Source: CBDBND01 sp965262665 (GTDB lineage Bacteria > Pseudomonadota > Alphaproteobacteria > Rhodospirillales > Rhodospirillaceae). From it: a DNA stretch of 64,000 nt. A program made the position numbers and the translations under genes. Positions 7,811 through 16,922 of this stretch are shown in pieces. The stretch lies in contig CBDHFR010000002.1 of the NCBI GenBank assembly GCA_965262665.1, positions 248,001-312,000 on the forward strand. Direction: 5' to 3'. How positions within the stretch are numbered: position 1 is the stretch's first letter; every line of letters begins with the position of its first letter. The notes under the pieces are model-generated. The model had not been told where the DNA came from. It ran no database searches and saw only the letters and a list, made by a program, of their open reading frames with translations.

Positions 7811-9714
7811 CGCGAGGCCCGAAAGGTGGCTCTTGCATCCAAGATAGTCTGATAGATCTCACCTGATCTTCCGCCAATGGTTTCGATGAGTTGATCGGTC
7901 ACGGGTGCTGTCGCTGCTCGCCACGCGTCTTTTTGAGTGGGCGTTAACCGATGAATTGAGAACCCGATCTCGTCCGCCTGTTGCAGAAAGCCGTTGGTTT
8001 CGTCCCGGCTCATTTTTCGAGCAAGATCGATCGGGATCCATCCCTCCCGAATGACAGTTTGATGAGGTTCAGACAACGACGTGAGCCACTGCTCGGTGCA
8101 AATTAGCAGGTTGGTCATATTGATATGACCGGTCAGGGTGAGTTGCGGCGCTTCCTCGGCAATGCCTGTACTGGCATAAAGAATGATCGCATTGCCACCG
8201 GCGTCAACCAGGCCGGTCTGCAAGCCGATGATGTTATCGTTGAAGGACAATTGAATGACGTCGGACCCCATCGCCTCTGCGAACAGTTGCGTCGCCAAAC
8301 CGGTCGGAATCCGGTAGCGCATATCTCGAAGGTCCGCTGGAACGAGAATGGGCATTTTACCGTAGACATGACGAAATCCAACATCATCCCAGGACAACAA
8401 CACCAAGCCGTGTTCTGCGAGAAGATTACTGTAAACATCGAACAGAATGGTGTCGTAGAGGTGATCCGCTTCGGCTTCTGAGCCAAACAGGTAAGGTGCT
8501 TGCAGCAAAGCCAATTCCGGGACCAAAGCGCCGATGACTAAACCCGACAGATTGGCGACCTGGACCCGGCCCCGGCGCATCGCACTGAAAATGGTTTCTT
8601 CACCCCCCAGTTCCCCACCGACCATAGGGGTAACGGTAATCTCTCCACCTGACATCTCGGCAACACGGTCGGCAAACATCATCCATTTTTCGTATCCCGC
8701 CGTCCCTTCGGGCACGCCCGTGGTACCGCCGATGACCGAGACCTGTGCCACCACTAATTGGGGAAAGACAACCAACACTAAGACGGCGAAAATCAAAGCA
8801 CCTATATAGTGTTTTCGCAAGCTCATGTGCGCCCATCCTTCCGGCAAGGGGATGAACTCGTCATCATCCCCGGGTATTTTGGGAAACTGTTCGTCTTTCC
8901 ATTCCTGTTTAGCACGGTCGATGAGATCCTGCCGGCTGGCGGCCAGATTCCACCAGATCAAGCGCTCGCCATCCATGGGCGCGCCGCTAAACAGCATGAT
9001 TTTCGTGCCTGATTCACTCGAGAGTACAGCTTCGGCACCTGGTTTGAGTACGGCCATCTGTCCGTCTTCGAGAGTTTCTCCATCCACTTCAGCGGTCCCT
9101 TCGACAATATAAACCGCGCGTTCTTCGTGTTCTGTCGTCAGGGTGAGGGCGCCTTCCGCAGCGAGCGTACCGCCCAGATAAAACATCGGTGAAAAAGTTT
9201 GGACCGGAGAAGTCTCCCCGTAAGCAGAGCCGGCAATGAGACGAAGCTTTGCGCCATCCTGCTCGATCACCGGCAATGTGGCTCCCGGATGGTGGTGAAA
9301 TTCGGGTTCGGTTTCTTCATGGTCTTTGGGCAGAGCGATCCAGGTTTGAATTCCGTGAAGTGTGTGCCCCGCCGCCCGCGTTTCGGGGCCAGTGCGTTCC
9401 GAGTGGACAATGCCGCGCCCCGCCGTCATCCAATTGACATCACCCGGTTGAATAGGCTGATAAAAACCCAGGCTGTCGCGGTGATGAATTTCTCCGTCGA
9501 ACAAAAACGTCACCGTCGCCAAACCGATATGGGGATGGGCCCGAACGTCGATCCCTTTCCCCGGCGGAAAAACGGCCGGTCCCATATGGTCAAAAAAGAT
9601 AAACGGCCCGATCATGCGGCGCTTTTCGTACGGCAAAACCCGCCGCACATCGAATCCACCAATATCTTTCTTCCGGGAGCTTATGATCAAGTCGATGGAA
9701 TCTGTCTGTGGCAT
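7807..9714 (-). CDS. Pirin-family protein fused in frame to a TRAP-transporter solute-binding protein (DctP-like)
   Basis: One open frame encodes two unrelated proteins. From ATG 9714 (MPQTDSID) the first 295 or so residues are pirin: the cupin metal site HPHIGLATVTFLF, the block TAGRGIVHSER, and the usual C-terminal DDDEFIPLPEGW. There the family normally stops. Here the frame runs on into MSLRKHYIGALIFAV...VVAQ, a secretion signal, and a DctP-type periplasmic binding protein (GGELGGEETIFSAMRRGRVQVAN, APYLFGSE). I chose 9714 rather than 9780 because the latter would overlap the divergent amine oxidase. An internal ATG at 8826 has its own ribosome site, so DctP is probably also made separately. 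No DctQ/DctM membrane subunits are nearby, so the binding protein is an orphan. Confidence 0.8.
   Translation of the reverse strand: MPQTDSIDLIISSRKKDIGGFDVRRVLPYEKRRMIGPFIFFDHMGPAVFPPGKGIDVRAHPHIGLATVTFLFDGEIHHRDSLGFYQPIQPGDVNWMTAGRGIVHSERTGPETRAAGHTLHGIQTWIALPKDHEETEPEFHHHPGATLPVIEQDGAKLRLIAGSAYGETSPVQTFSPMFYLGGTLAAEGALTLTTEHEERAVYIVEGTAEVDGETLEDGQMAVLKPGAEAVLSSESGTKIMLFSGAPMDGERLIWWNLAASRQDLIDRAKQEWKDEQFPKIPGDDDEFIPLPEGWAHMSLRKHYIGALIFAVLVLVVFPQLVVAQVSVIGGTTGVPEGTAGYEKWMMFADRVAEMSGGEITVTPMVGGELGGEETIFSAMRRGRVQVANLSGLVIGALVPELALLQAPYLFGSEAEADHLYDTILFDVYSNLLAEHGLVLLSWDDVGFRHVYGKMPILVPADLRDMRYRIPTGLATQLFAEAMGSDVIQLSFNDNIIGLQTGLVDAGGNAIILYASTGIAEEAPQLTLTGHINMTNLLICTEQWLTSLSEPHQTVIREGWIPIDLARKMSRDETNGFLQQADEIGFSIHRLTPTQKDAWRAATAPVTDQLIETIGGRSGEIYQTILDARATFRASR
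8826..8843 (-). promoter_or_regulatory. Internal ribosome-binding site and ATG for the DctP half
   Basis: Read on the minus strand, GGAAGG lies about 10 nt before the ATG at 8826, which starts a textbook signal peptide (MSLRKHYIGALIF). This gives an independent way to make the periplasmic binding protein (7807-8826) although no stop codon separates it from pirin. Confidence 0.5.
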
Positions 9715-9767
9715 CTCATGAACCCTGTATACTGGATTTAAGTTCACTGTGACCGGAGTCCCGTTCC

Positions 9768-11228
9768 ATGAAAAGAGCATTCACGCGGCGGCGTCTTTTC
9801 CAGGCGGGTGTTGCATCACTCACGGTTTCGCAGGTGAGGACGGCTCTTGCGGCCGATAGAAAAACGGATGTTCTGGTCCTGGGCGCCGGGCTAGCCGGTC
9901 TCAACGCTGCCATCACCCTTAAAGATGAAGGATACTCCGTTCTCGTTCTTGAAGGGGCGAACCGCGTGGGTGGCCGCGCGTTTACGGGTGATCATGTCGA
10001 CGGCCGGCCCGAGCTCGGCGCATCGCAGGTGGGACCTTACTATGCGCGCGTGCGCGATATGGCGGACCGGCTTGGTGTACGTTTGCTGCCTGGATCGAAC
10101 ATTTATGCACCTTATGCCTTTTCAGTAGGTGGTGAGTTATTTGCGGGGACTCAATGGCCCAACCATGAGCTCAACAAAACCATTGGAAACGAACGAGCGG
10201 TTCTCCCCTCGGTTTTGCTCGATCACTATTTTGAAAAGCACAATCCGCTAAAGGGATTTGATGATTGGCTTGAACCGCAGTCCGCTGCTTATGACCTTCC
10301 TCTCGGTCAATGGTTGTTGGACAACGACGCATCGCCTGATGCTTTGAAGTTGATCAACGAAGGACCCATCGACGCCGATATTTGGAACGTGTCCGCCCTA
10401 CATTTATTGCACAACGATGCGCGCGGCCGTTTGTGGTTCTCCGGAGACGGTACCCCGCGAGACCTGGACCGGTTCCAGAAACGCAGTGCCACCAGCCATC
10501 GCGTTGAAGGGGGCACGTCACGCTTGCCGGAAGCCATGGCCACCCATTTGGGTGATGTGATCCGGCTCAACAAACTCGTCACGCGTATCGAGAGTTCAAC
10601 GCAAGAAACAGAAGTGCGCTGCATGGATGGCTCCCGCTACCGCGCCTCCTTTGTGATTGCGGCGCTGCCGTTCACGACCCTGTCGCGGGTGGCGATCGAC
10701 CCACCAACGCTTGGTGCGCAAGCGGAAGCCATTCGTCTGCTTCCCTACCGGGCCAACTCGCAAGTGCATCTGCGTTTTACCGGCGGTGCTTATTGGGACG
10801 AAGACGGGCACGAAGCGTCGATCTGGAGTGACGGTCCTCTGTCTCTCGTCCGTCAGAAAATTCTTGCCGACGGGACCAGAGAGTTTTTGCAAGCGGTGTG
10901 TGTCGGCAAAAAAGCCGAACGTCTTGATCTGCTCAGTCCTCGAGACCGCGGTGCCTTTGTAGTCCAGGAGATCGAACGCATGCGACCCTCCTTGAAGGGC
11001 CGGTTGACAGTGACAGCGGTCTATTCCTGGTCCGAATACCCGCTGGTCGGCGGATTCCGTCACTCCTTTTATCCGGGGCAAGTGACCCGCTTCGCCCACG
11101 ACATGATCAAGCCCCACCACCGCATTCACTTCGCCGGGGAACACACCCGCCGTCTTGAAATCGGCATGGAATCGGCCATGGAATCCGGCGAACGGGCTGC
11201 TGTGGAAGTCTTGGATCGCCTGGCGTAA
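9768..11228 (+). CDS. Tat-exported flavin-containing amine oxidase
   Basis: A 486-residue FAD enzyme predicted to oxidise a primary or secondary amine to an imine/aldehyde with release of ammonia and peroxide. The N-terminus MKRAFTRRRLFQAGVAS carries a twin-arginine Tat signal (arginines 7-9), consistent with export of a folded flavoprotein. The FAD-binding Rossmann loop is GAGLAGL (39-45), followed by LEGANRVGGRA, the second dinucleotide signature of monoamine oxidases. The C-terminal block HFAGEHTRR with MESAMESGERAA is the family's FAD-contacting end. It is transcribed divergently from the pirin gene, with only 53 bp between the preferred starts. Downstream the third nitrilase follows after 158 bp. 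Substrate unknown; the neighbours argue for a small organic amine in a catabolic route. Confidence 0.87.
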   Translation: MKRAFTRRRLFQAGVASLTVSQVRTALAADRKTDVLVLGAGLAGLNAAITLKDEGYSVLVLEGANRVGGRAFTGDHVDGRPELGASQVGPYYARVRDMADRLGVRLLPGSNIYAPYAFSVGGELFAGTQWPNHELNKTIGNERAVLPSVLLDHYFEKHNPLKGFDDWLEPQSAAYDLPLGQWLLDNDASPDALKLINEGPIDADIWNVSALHLLHNDARGRLWFSGDGTPRDLDRFQKRSATSHRVEGGTSRLPEAMATHLGDVIRLNKLVTRIESSTQETEVRCMDGSRYRASFVIAALPFTTLSRVAIDPPTLGAQAEAIRLLPYRANSQVHLRFTGGAYWDEDGHEASIWSDGPLSLVRQKILADGTREFLQAVCVGKKAERLDLLSPRDRGAFVVQEIERMRPSLKGRLTVTAVYSWSEYPLVGGFRHSFYPGQVTRFAHDMIKPHHRIHFAGEHTRRLEIGMESAMESGERAAVEVLDRLA

Positions 11229-11386
11229 GGCCCACAATCTAGCGCTTTGTGCTTAGATTTCTCAAGAATGCGCTCGTTGAGTGAGCACGGGCTGGACTAC
11301 AATTACCCACCGGTACACTGTGCTGCGCATGATGCATCTATAACCGGAACCACAACGTCCACCGCTACTCGAAAAAGGGCTACGCC

Positions 11387-13486
11387 ATGCTTTTCCTTTC
11401 GCAAAAATATTGGACACCTGACGATTTCGCCGCCGTGGCGGAGCACGTTGAGACCATCATAGCGACGACCAGCCGCTTTGAAGTGGTTGATCCCATCGAG
11501 CCGGTCATCCTGCTGCCCCACTCCACGGGAGGAGAGGACGCCCATGATCGAGCCGCCGTGCTCAAATCCCTCAGTGAACTGGCAGCGGAGAAGAATGTGT
11601 TTCTTGCCGGGTCCGTAGCTGTCAAAAGCAAACAGGCGGGCGTGAGGATCACGATCGGCTTCCTGATCGATTCCGTTGGCAAGGTTGCGCTTGAAACGGA
11701 AAAGATTTCGCCCGAATTGGTCAACGGCATCGCCACCGAACACACTTCGGCCTTGGGTCAAAAGAAAGATTTTCAGGTTGCCAACACACCCATCGGGCAG
11801 GTCGGTATCTTACCCGGTGAAGACATCCTCTATCCTCACTACGCTCGTTGTCTGGTGTGGAAGGGCGCGGAGATCATCCTCAATCCGTCGCAAGAGATCG
11901 CCGATGATCTCTTCGATGCCCGCCAAAACGCACGTATTGCTCGGGCTTTTGAAAACGCTGCCTTCATCGCCTCGGCGTCGGCCACAACCCACGGCGCCAA
12001 CGGCATGACCGTGACCTACCCCCGTGCCAGCAGTCTGTCAGATTGGAACGGCCGGCAACTTGCAGCCAAGTCCGACGAGGATTTCATCAAGGTCGACGTA
12101 TACATCGATAAGCTGCGCCGTAAACGCTCTGCCATTTTCTCCATTCAGGCACTACATCTGCGCGCCAATCTTTATGCCGATGGTTACAAAAAGATGATCA
12201 AGGCACAAAAGAAGACGCCGGCTGTTCCCAAGAATCGGGAAGAATGGGTGGCGGATTCCGGGGCCCGTTTGAAGACGGCTAAGGCCACAGAAGGCACAGG
12301 CCATGAGACCGAGTACGACGTGCTGCTTGTGCAATCTGTCAAAAAGATGATTCAAAAGACCTCGGACGTTCATGCCCTGCGCACTGAAAACATCCAACGG
12401 GCTTTGATTTTACCTGGTCGTACAGCATCCAATCCCAACGTGCGACTGGTGGCGTTGTCAGAATTCTTCATGACTGGGCAGGGCGGCCATGGCTATCGCT
12501 CACCCATTACGTTGCAGCGTCTCGCTATCCGTTACCCAGGACCGGAAATCGAGTTGCTGTCGGAATTCGCCCTAAAGCACAAAGTCTATCTGGCAGGCTC
12601 CACTTTTGAGATTGACGACAAGCTACCGGACTACGTCTTTAACTCGGCATTTATCCTCAATGATTCGGGCGATCTCATTCACCGCTATCGCAAGATTCAA
12701 TGCGCCGACGTGTGGGGTTCATTGCCAGATACAACACCGGGCAGCATCTACGACCGTTACCTCGATACCTACGGCTATGATTTCCTCTTTCCAGTGGTTG
12801 ATACACCCATCGGCAAACTGGCCACCTTGGTCTGCTTTGATCAGGCCCACCCGGAAATCGCACGGATGCTGGTAAAAAAAGGTGCAGAGGTACTCATTCA
12901 CCCATCGTCGGAAGGGCATGGGTCTGGCCGTCGTGGCTGGGACCTTGCTCGTCAAACCCGCGCATTTGAGAACGTGGCATATATGTTGTCGCCGCTGCCG
13001 GGTGGGGAACAGTTCGATCCAGACTCACCGTACGAGCATACCAATCAAATGCGCGGCTACAGCAAGATGGTTAATTTCGATGGTTCCATTCAGGGACAGT
13101 TAGATACGCCGGGGGCGGCTGTGCTGTCCGGAACGATTGACTTGTTGGCGTTGCGCCGCGCGCGGGCCAATCCCCACATCAATCTGCCCATGTGGGATGA
13201 CCCGCACGTCTACGTGAACGACTACGCCGCCGATGTGGGACTTGAAAACAATCTGGCCACCGACCCCATGGTCAATCCCTATCGCGGCGTGAAGCCATTA
13301 AAGAAGGTGCTAGCCAGTTATATCGAACGTGGCATCTTTATTCCGCCTTCCGTTCCTTCATCCCGGTCTTTGTCCGTTCCTGGCAAAGCGCAACCAGGCT
13401 TCGATAAACCGGGCGACGAAGCACCGCCTAAGCCCAAGACTCTTGCCGACGAAGAAAAAATGGATGGGGAATACATCCAGGTCTAA
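11387..13486 (+). CDS. Two-domain carbon-nitrogen hydrolase (nitrilase superfamily), divergent paralogue 3
   Basis: A 699-residue member of the same two-domain family as the genes at 2274 and 5114, but more diverged. The C-terminal domain keeps a full triad: E359 (in ALSEFFMTG, where the usual Pro before Glu is Ser), K436 (YRKIQCAD) and C483 (LVCFDQAH). The N-terminal domain has lost two of the three residues: His45 replaces Glu (LLPHSTG) and Pro143 replaces the nucleophilic Cys (GILPGED), leaving only K106. It also has a longer, proline- and lysine-rich tail (about 660-699) that the other two lack. This domain must be non-catalytic. Spacing to the following binding-protein gene is 38 bp. Confidence 0.84.
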   Translation: MLFLSQKYWTPDDFAAVAEHVETIIATTSRFEVVDPIEPVILLPHSTGGEDAHDRAAVLKSLSELAAEKNVFLAGSVAVKSKQAGVRITIGFLIDSVGKVALETEKISPELVNGIATEHTSALGQKKDFQVANTPIGQVGILPGEDILYPHYARCLVWKGAEIILNPSQEIADDLFDARQNARIARAFENAAFIASASATTHGANGMTVTYPRASSLSDWNGRQLAAKSDEDFIKVDVYIDKLRRKRSAIFSIQALHLRANLYADGYKKMIKAQKKTPAVPKNREEWVADSGARLKTAKATEGTGHETEYDVLLVQSVKKMIQKTSDVHALRTENIQRALILPGRTASNPNVRLVALSEFFMTGQGGHGYRSPITLQRLAIRYPGPEIELLSEFALKHKVYLAGSTFEIDDKLPDYVFNSAFILNDSGDLIHRYRKIQCADVWGSLPDTTPGSIYDRYLDTYGYDFLFPVVDTPIGKLATLVCFDQAHPEIARMLVKKGAEVLIHPSSEGHGSGRRGWDLARQTRAFENVAYMLSPLPGGEQFDPDSPYEHTNQMRGYSKMVNFDGSIQGQLDTPGAAVLSGTIDLLALRRARANPHINLPMWDDPHVYVNDYAADVGLENNLATDPMVNPYRGVKPLKKVLASYIERGIFIPPSVPSSRSLSVPGKAQPGFDKPGDEAPPKPKTLADEEKMDGEYIQV

Positions 13487-13524
13487 CAAACATGTTGGTC
13501 CTGTGATGTCTAAATGAAGCAGCC

Positions 13525-15060
13525 ATGGCGATGTTGACACGTTTTGCCAAGCTGGCGATCGCGGCACTTCTGTGTGCGGGCACTCTTGACTCGGGTTATG
13601 CACAGGAAACAAACAGCGCGCTCCGGGTTGCCGTGCCCGGGCGTCCTCCTGGCCTCGGCAACCCCTATTCCACCATGCCCATCGGCGCTGTCAATCCGAT
13701 GCATGTGTTGTATGACGCGCTCACACTTGTTGGCGACAAAGGTGTGATTCTTCCGGCGTTAGCTTTGACATGGGAACCGCGTGGTGACGACGCCTGGGTC
13801 TTCACCCTCCGACCCGATGTCACGTTTTCCAACGGGGAACCGTTCAATGCCCAGACGGTGGCCGACGTCATCACCTTTTTAAGAAGTGAAGACGCGGCCG
13901 GTTATCCCGTTGCTATCGAAACGGCAGTCATTGATTCAGCAGAGGTTATTGACGACCTAACCGTGTTGATCAAAACCGGCCGGCCCGACGCGCTCATACC
14001 GAAACGCATGAGTTTCGTTTTCATGATTCCCATGAACTACTGGTCCGAAGTGGGGATGGACGAATTCGGTTTAAACCCTGCTGGCAGCGGTCCATTTAAG
14101 CTGAAGGAGTGGGGGCAAGCCACCGGCACATATATCTATCAACGCAATACCACGTCCTGGCAACCGTCTGGATATTATGACGAACTGCATTTCACCGCCG
14201 TGGTCGATGTGGTCAGCAGAGCACAATCCCTGATCAGCGATCAGGTCGATGTGTCTTTCAAACTCAGCCTGGATCTCCTCGAGGATCTCAAATCACGAGG
14301 CTACGAAACCCTGGCGCGGCAAACCTATTCCATCGGCGCCTGGGCCTATCGCCAGATCGATCCGGACTCGCCGCTTAGGGATAAGCGCGTTCGCCGGGCG
14401 CTCAACTTGGCCGTCGACCGTGACAACATCGCCAAGACCATCCTCACTGGTGTGACCAGCCCGGTGTCGCAGGTCGCCACCGCCGATGTTTACGGTCATA
14501 ACCCCGACCTGCCGCTGTTTCCCTACGATCCCGAAGGGGCCCGCGCGTTGTTGGCCGAGGCGGGTTTCGGTAATGGCCTCCAGTTAGAAGCCATCGTGCG
14601 CAGCGATCCGTCTGTCCCTGAGCAAGTGCTGGTTGGTCAGGTGGTGGCCCAGAACTTGGCCGACATCGGTGTGGACGTGCGACTAAACCAGATTCCAGGA
14701 ACCCGCTGGTTGACCCACTACTTTTCCGGAGACTGGGACGGGGCGCAAATTCTGGAAACCAGCTTCAACAACACCATTCATGGCGATGTGATCCGCAGCA
14801 TTGAAACGGCATCCTGCCTCAAGGCCGGGGCTTTTTTCTGTGATGAGGATATGCTCCCGCTGATCGAAGCGAGCAACCGGGAATTCGATGAAGAGACACG
14901 AAAGAAAATGTTGCAGGATCTTGTGACGGCCCTTCACTACGATCCGCCGGCACTTTATTTGTTTCCCTATTTCGACACCCTGGCGTATAGCCCGCATCTG
15001 AATCCCATGCCAATGACCGGCGCACGCATCAATCTCGAACGCATCAGCCCCCGCCAATGA
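13525..15060 (+). CDS. ABC-transporter solute-binding protein, family 5 (peptide/opine/nickel type)
   Basis: A 511-residue periplasmic binding protein with a Sec signal (about 1-26, ending SGYAQ). It shows the family-5 landmarks: the start of the mature domain with GNPYSTMP, then LALTWEPRGDDAWVFTLRPDVTFSNGEPFNA, the segment typical of SBP_bac_5, and the C-terminal RVRRALNLAVDRDNI block. Such proteins deliver oligopeptides, glycosides or other organic solutes to an ABC importer. No permease or ATPase genes lie beside it, so it is an orphan. Its stop overlaps the start of the next gene by 4 bases (ATGA), so the two are translationally coupled. Confidence 0.88.
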   Translation: MAMLTRFAKLAIAALLCAGTLDSGYAQETNSALRVAVPGRPPGLGNPYSTMPIGAVNPMHVLYDALTLVGDKGVILPALALTWEPRGDDAWVFTLRPDVTFSNGEPFNAQTVADVITFLRSEDAAGYPVAIETAVIDSAEVIDDLTVLIKTGRPDALIPKRMSFVFMIPMNYWSEVGMDEFGLNPAGSGPFKLKEWGQATGTYIYQRNTTSWQPSGYYDELHFTAVVDVVSRAQSLISDQVDVSFKLSLDLLEDLKSRGYETLARQTYSIGAWAYRQIDPDSPLRDKRVRRALNLAVDRDNIAKTILTGVTSPVSQVATADVYGHNPDLPLFPYDPEGARALLAEAGFGNGLQLEAIVRSDPSVPEQVLVGQVVAQNLADIGVDVRLNQIPGTRWLTHYFSGDWDGAQILETSFNNTIHGDVIRSIETASCLKAGAFFCDEDMLPLIEASNREFDEETRKKMLQDLVTALHYDPPALYLFPYFDTLAYSPHLNPMPMTGARINLERISPRQ

Positions 15061-15989
15061 AAAACATAATCCGTTTTGCCGTAGTTTCTATCTACCTATC
15101 GGTTCAGCCGTTTCTCGCATCCAGCGCAGATCTTTCGATAAGATTGATCGAAGGTCACGGCGGCGTACCCATTAACGTCGCCGAAACGGGCGAGCAAGGA
15201 AAACCGGGATTTCTGTTCATCCACGGCAACGGCCAGAGTTACCTCAGCTGGACGCGCCAGATTGACTCACATCTGGCCGATGATTTTCATCTCGTTGCTT
15301 TTGATCTCCGCGGCCACGGCAATTCGGGCAAGCCGTGGCGGATTGAAGACTACAACCGCGCCTGCATCTGGGCTGATGACATCGATGCCGTCTTGGACAC
15401 AACGGGTCTTGAAAAGCCGATCATGGTTGGCTGGTCCCGCGGCGGTCTTATCGCCATGCATTACGTGCGCTGCCGGGGCACGGACGAACTATCGGCTATT
15501 GTCATGGTGGGCTCACGCGGACGATTGGTACCCGTTTCCTTACCCAGTCAGGACGCACCGTCGCGTGTCAGCCAAACCCAGCTGGAGACCGACGACATTC
15601 GCCAGAACATGGCCGGAGCGCAGACCTTTGCCCGTCTCATGACGGTCGAAGAGCCCGACCCTGAGTGGAGCGCGGTTTCCACCGCCATGAATATCATGGC
15701 CCCGCCCTATGCGCGGCGGGCCATGCGGGCCCCCATCATTGGGCCGACGGGAGAAGTGGAAACCAGTTACGCGTCTCTCGTCGAAGAGATCCACGTGCCG
15801 TTTACCGTGATCCTTGGTGCCAGTGATCCGTTGCGCTCTTCACAGGAGCTGGCGGATGCCTACCGCGCTGCCATGCCCGAGGCGGATATCCTGATGTATC
15901 CCGGTGTCGGCCATTCGCCGTTCTTGGAGATGCCGGAGCGTTTCAATGCCGATATGCGCGCATTGGCTGAGCGTGTATTTGCCGACTGA
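15057..15989 (+). CDS. Exported alpha/beta hydrolase
   Basis: A 310-residue alpha/beta-hydrolase-fold enzyme with a signal peptide (1-24, ending ASSA), so probably periplasmic. The oxyanion segment is FIHGNGQ (55-61), the nucleophile elbow GWSRGG with Ser127, and the likely acid and base are in GASDPL and GVGHSPF near the C-terminus. FDLRGHGNSGKP is the typical strand-5 motif. It could hydrolyse an ester, lactone or a C-C bond of a ring-cleavage product; sequence does not decide. Start overlaps the binding-protein stop (ATGA). The next gene, DUF1838, follows in the same direction after 24 bp, suggesting one operon 11387-18601. Confidence 0.83.
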   Translation: MKNIIRFAVVSIYLSVQPFLASSADLSIRLIEGHGGVPINVAETGEQGKPGFLFIHGNGQSYLSWTRQIDSHLADDFHLVAFDLRGHGNSGKPWRIEDYNRACIWADDIDAVLDTTGLEKPIMVGWSRGGLIAMHYVRCRGTDELSAIVMVGSRGRLVPVSLPSQDAPSRVSQTQLETDDIRQNMAGAQTFARLMTVEEPDPEWSAVSTAMNIMAPPYARRAMRAPIIGPTGEVETSYASLVEEIHVPFTVILGASDPLRSSQELADAYRAAMPEADILMYPGVGHSPFLEMPERFNADMRALAERVFAD

Positions 15990-16013
15990 AATTTCCTAAA
16001 GAAGGGATCGAGT

Positions 16014-16916
16014 ATGCCTTTAACTGATCTCACCCGCCGCACCGCCTTGGGTGTGGGCGCGGCTCTAGCAATACCGACCTCGACCCACGTCGCCGAGGCT
16101 AAAGCGCTTCCCACGCGTATCAAGGATTGGAGCGAGGAAGACCGCGTCCGCGTGTTGATGAAGCAGCAGGCGCGTCTTGATGAGGGCAAAGTTATTTGGC
16201 GCACTCGGGGCGTGATCTATGGCTTCAAGGCACCGGAATCTCCAATACCCCTGGTCCGATTCAAAGGCTGCGAGCAGCAATGGATCAAACCGGTCTCGTC
16301 TACGAATTTTGTCAAATACACATCACTGCTGACATATTACTGCGATGCGGAAACGGACGAAATCATCGACAGTTTCACCAACCCCATGACCGGTGAGGAC
16401 GTCACCTTCCGCCCCAACTGGAGCCGCGTGCCGGAGGGCCAAACGGTGTCCAATAAAGGGGTGACCATTAACATCATCGATGATGCCTTTCCCGATTTTT
16501 ATGCAGACAGTTCCATCAACGACATCGCGATGTCGCTCATCGGCGATACGGTGTCCTTCCATGCAAAAATGCGTTGGCCGGAACCGATGGTGCGCAGGCC
16601 GTATAATCAGGACAACGCCTTCTTCGCCAAACTATCAGACCTTCAGGACGAGTCTCTCAGTCTGACGCCTTCTCATGGAGCAGGGCAGATTCTGATGCCG
16701 TCCATGGGCAACATCGGCATGACCGATCCGAAGATGGGCCAGGTCATCTGGCACGTGGAATTTTACAAGGTGCGATCTTGGGACGACCTGCCGGAAGACT
16801 ACCTCACCAAGGCGCTGGCCGAACACGGTGAAGACTTCGATGTCAGCCCCGAGAACGACACAGAACCATCCCGGCTCGCTCGTAATTTGGCGCGGCTTGG
16901 CTATCTGAAGAACTAA
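16014..16916 (+). CDS. DUF1838 family protein with Tat-like signal
   Basis: A 300-residue protein of the DUF1838 family, whose function is not established. The N-terminus (MPLTDLTRRTALGVGAALA) is a twin-arginine signal, so it is probably exported folded. Visible family features include the early VIWRTRGVIYGFK segment, the FTNPMTGEDV block and the C-terminal WHVEFYKVRSWDDLPEDYL. A second member, frameshifted, lies at 61769 and has the matching FTNPLTGAAV block. A good ribosome site (AAGAAGGGA) precedes the ATG. It sits directly before the Rieske oxygenase (6 bp), so a role in the same pathway is likely but unproven. Confidence 0.8.
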   Translation: MPLTDLTRRTALGVGAALAIPTSTHVAEAKALPTRIKDWSEEDRVRVLMKQQARLDEGKVIWRTRGVIYGFKAPESPIPLVRFKGCEQQWIKPVSSTNFVKYTSLLTYYCDAETDEIIDSFTNPMTGEDVTFRPNWSRVPEGQTVSNKGVTINIIDDAFPDFYADSSINDIAMSLIGDTVSFHAKMRWPEPMVRRPYNQDNAFFAKLSDLQDESLSLTPSHGAGQILMPSMGNIGMTDPKMGQVIWHVEFYKVRSWDDLPEDYLTKALAEHGEDFDVSPENDTEPSRLARNLARLGYLKN

Positions 16917-16922
16917 CGGACG

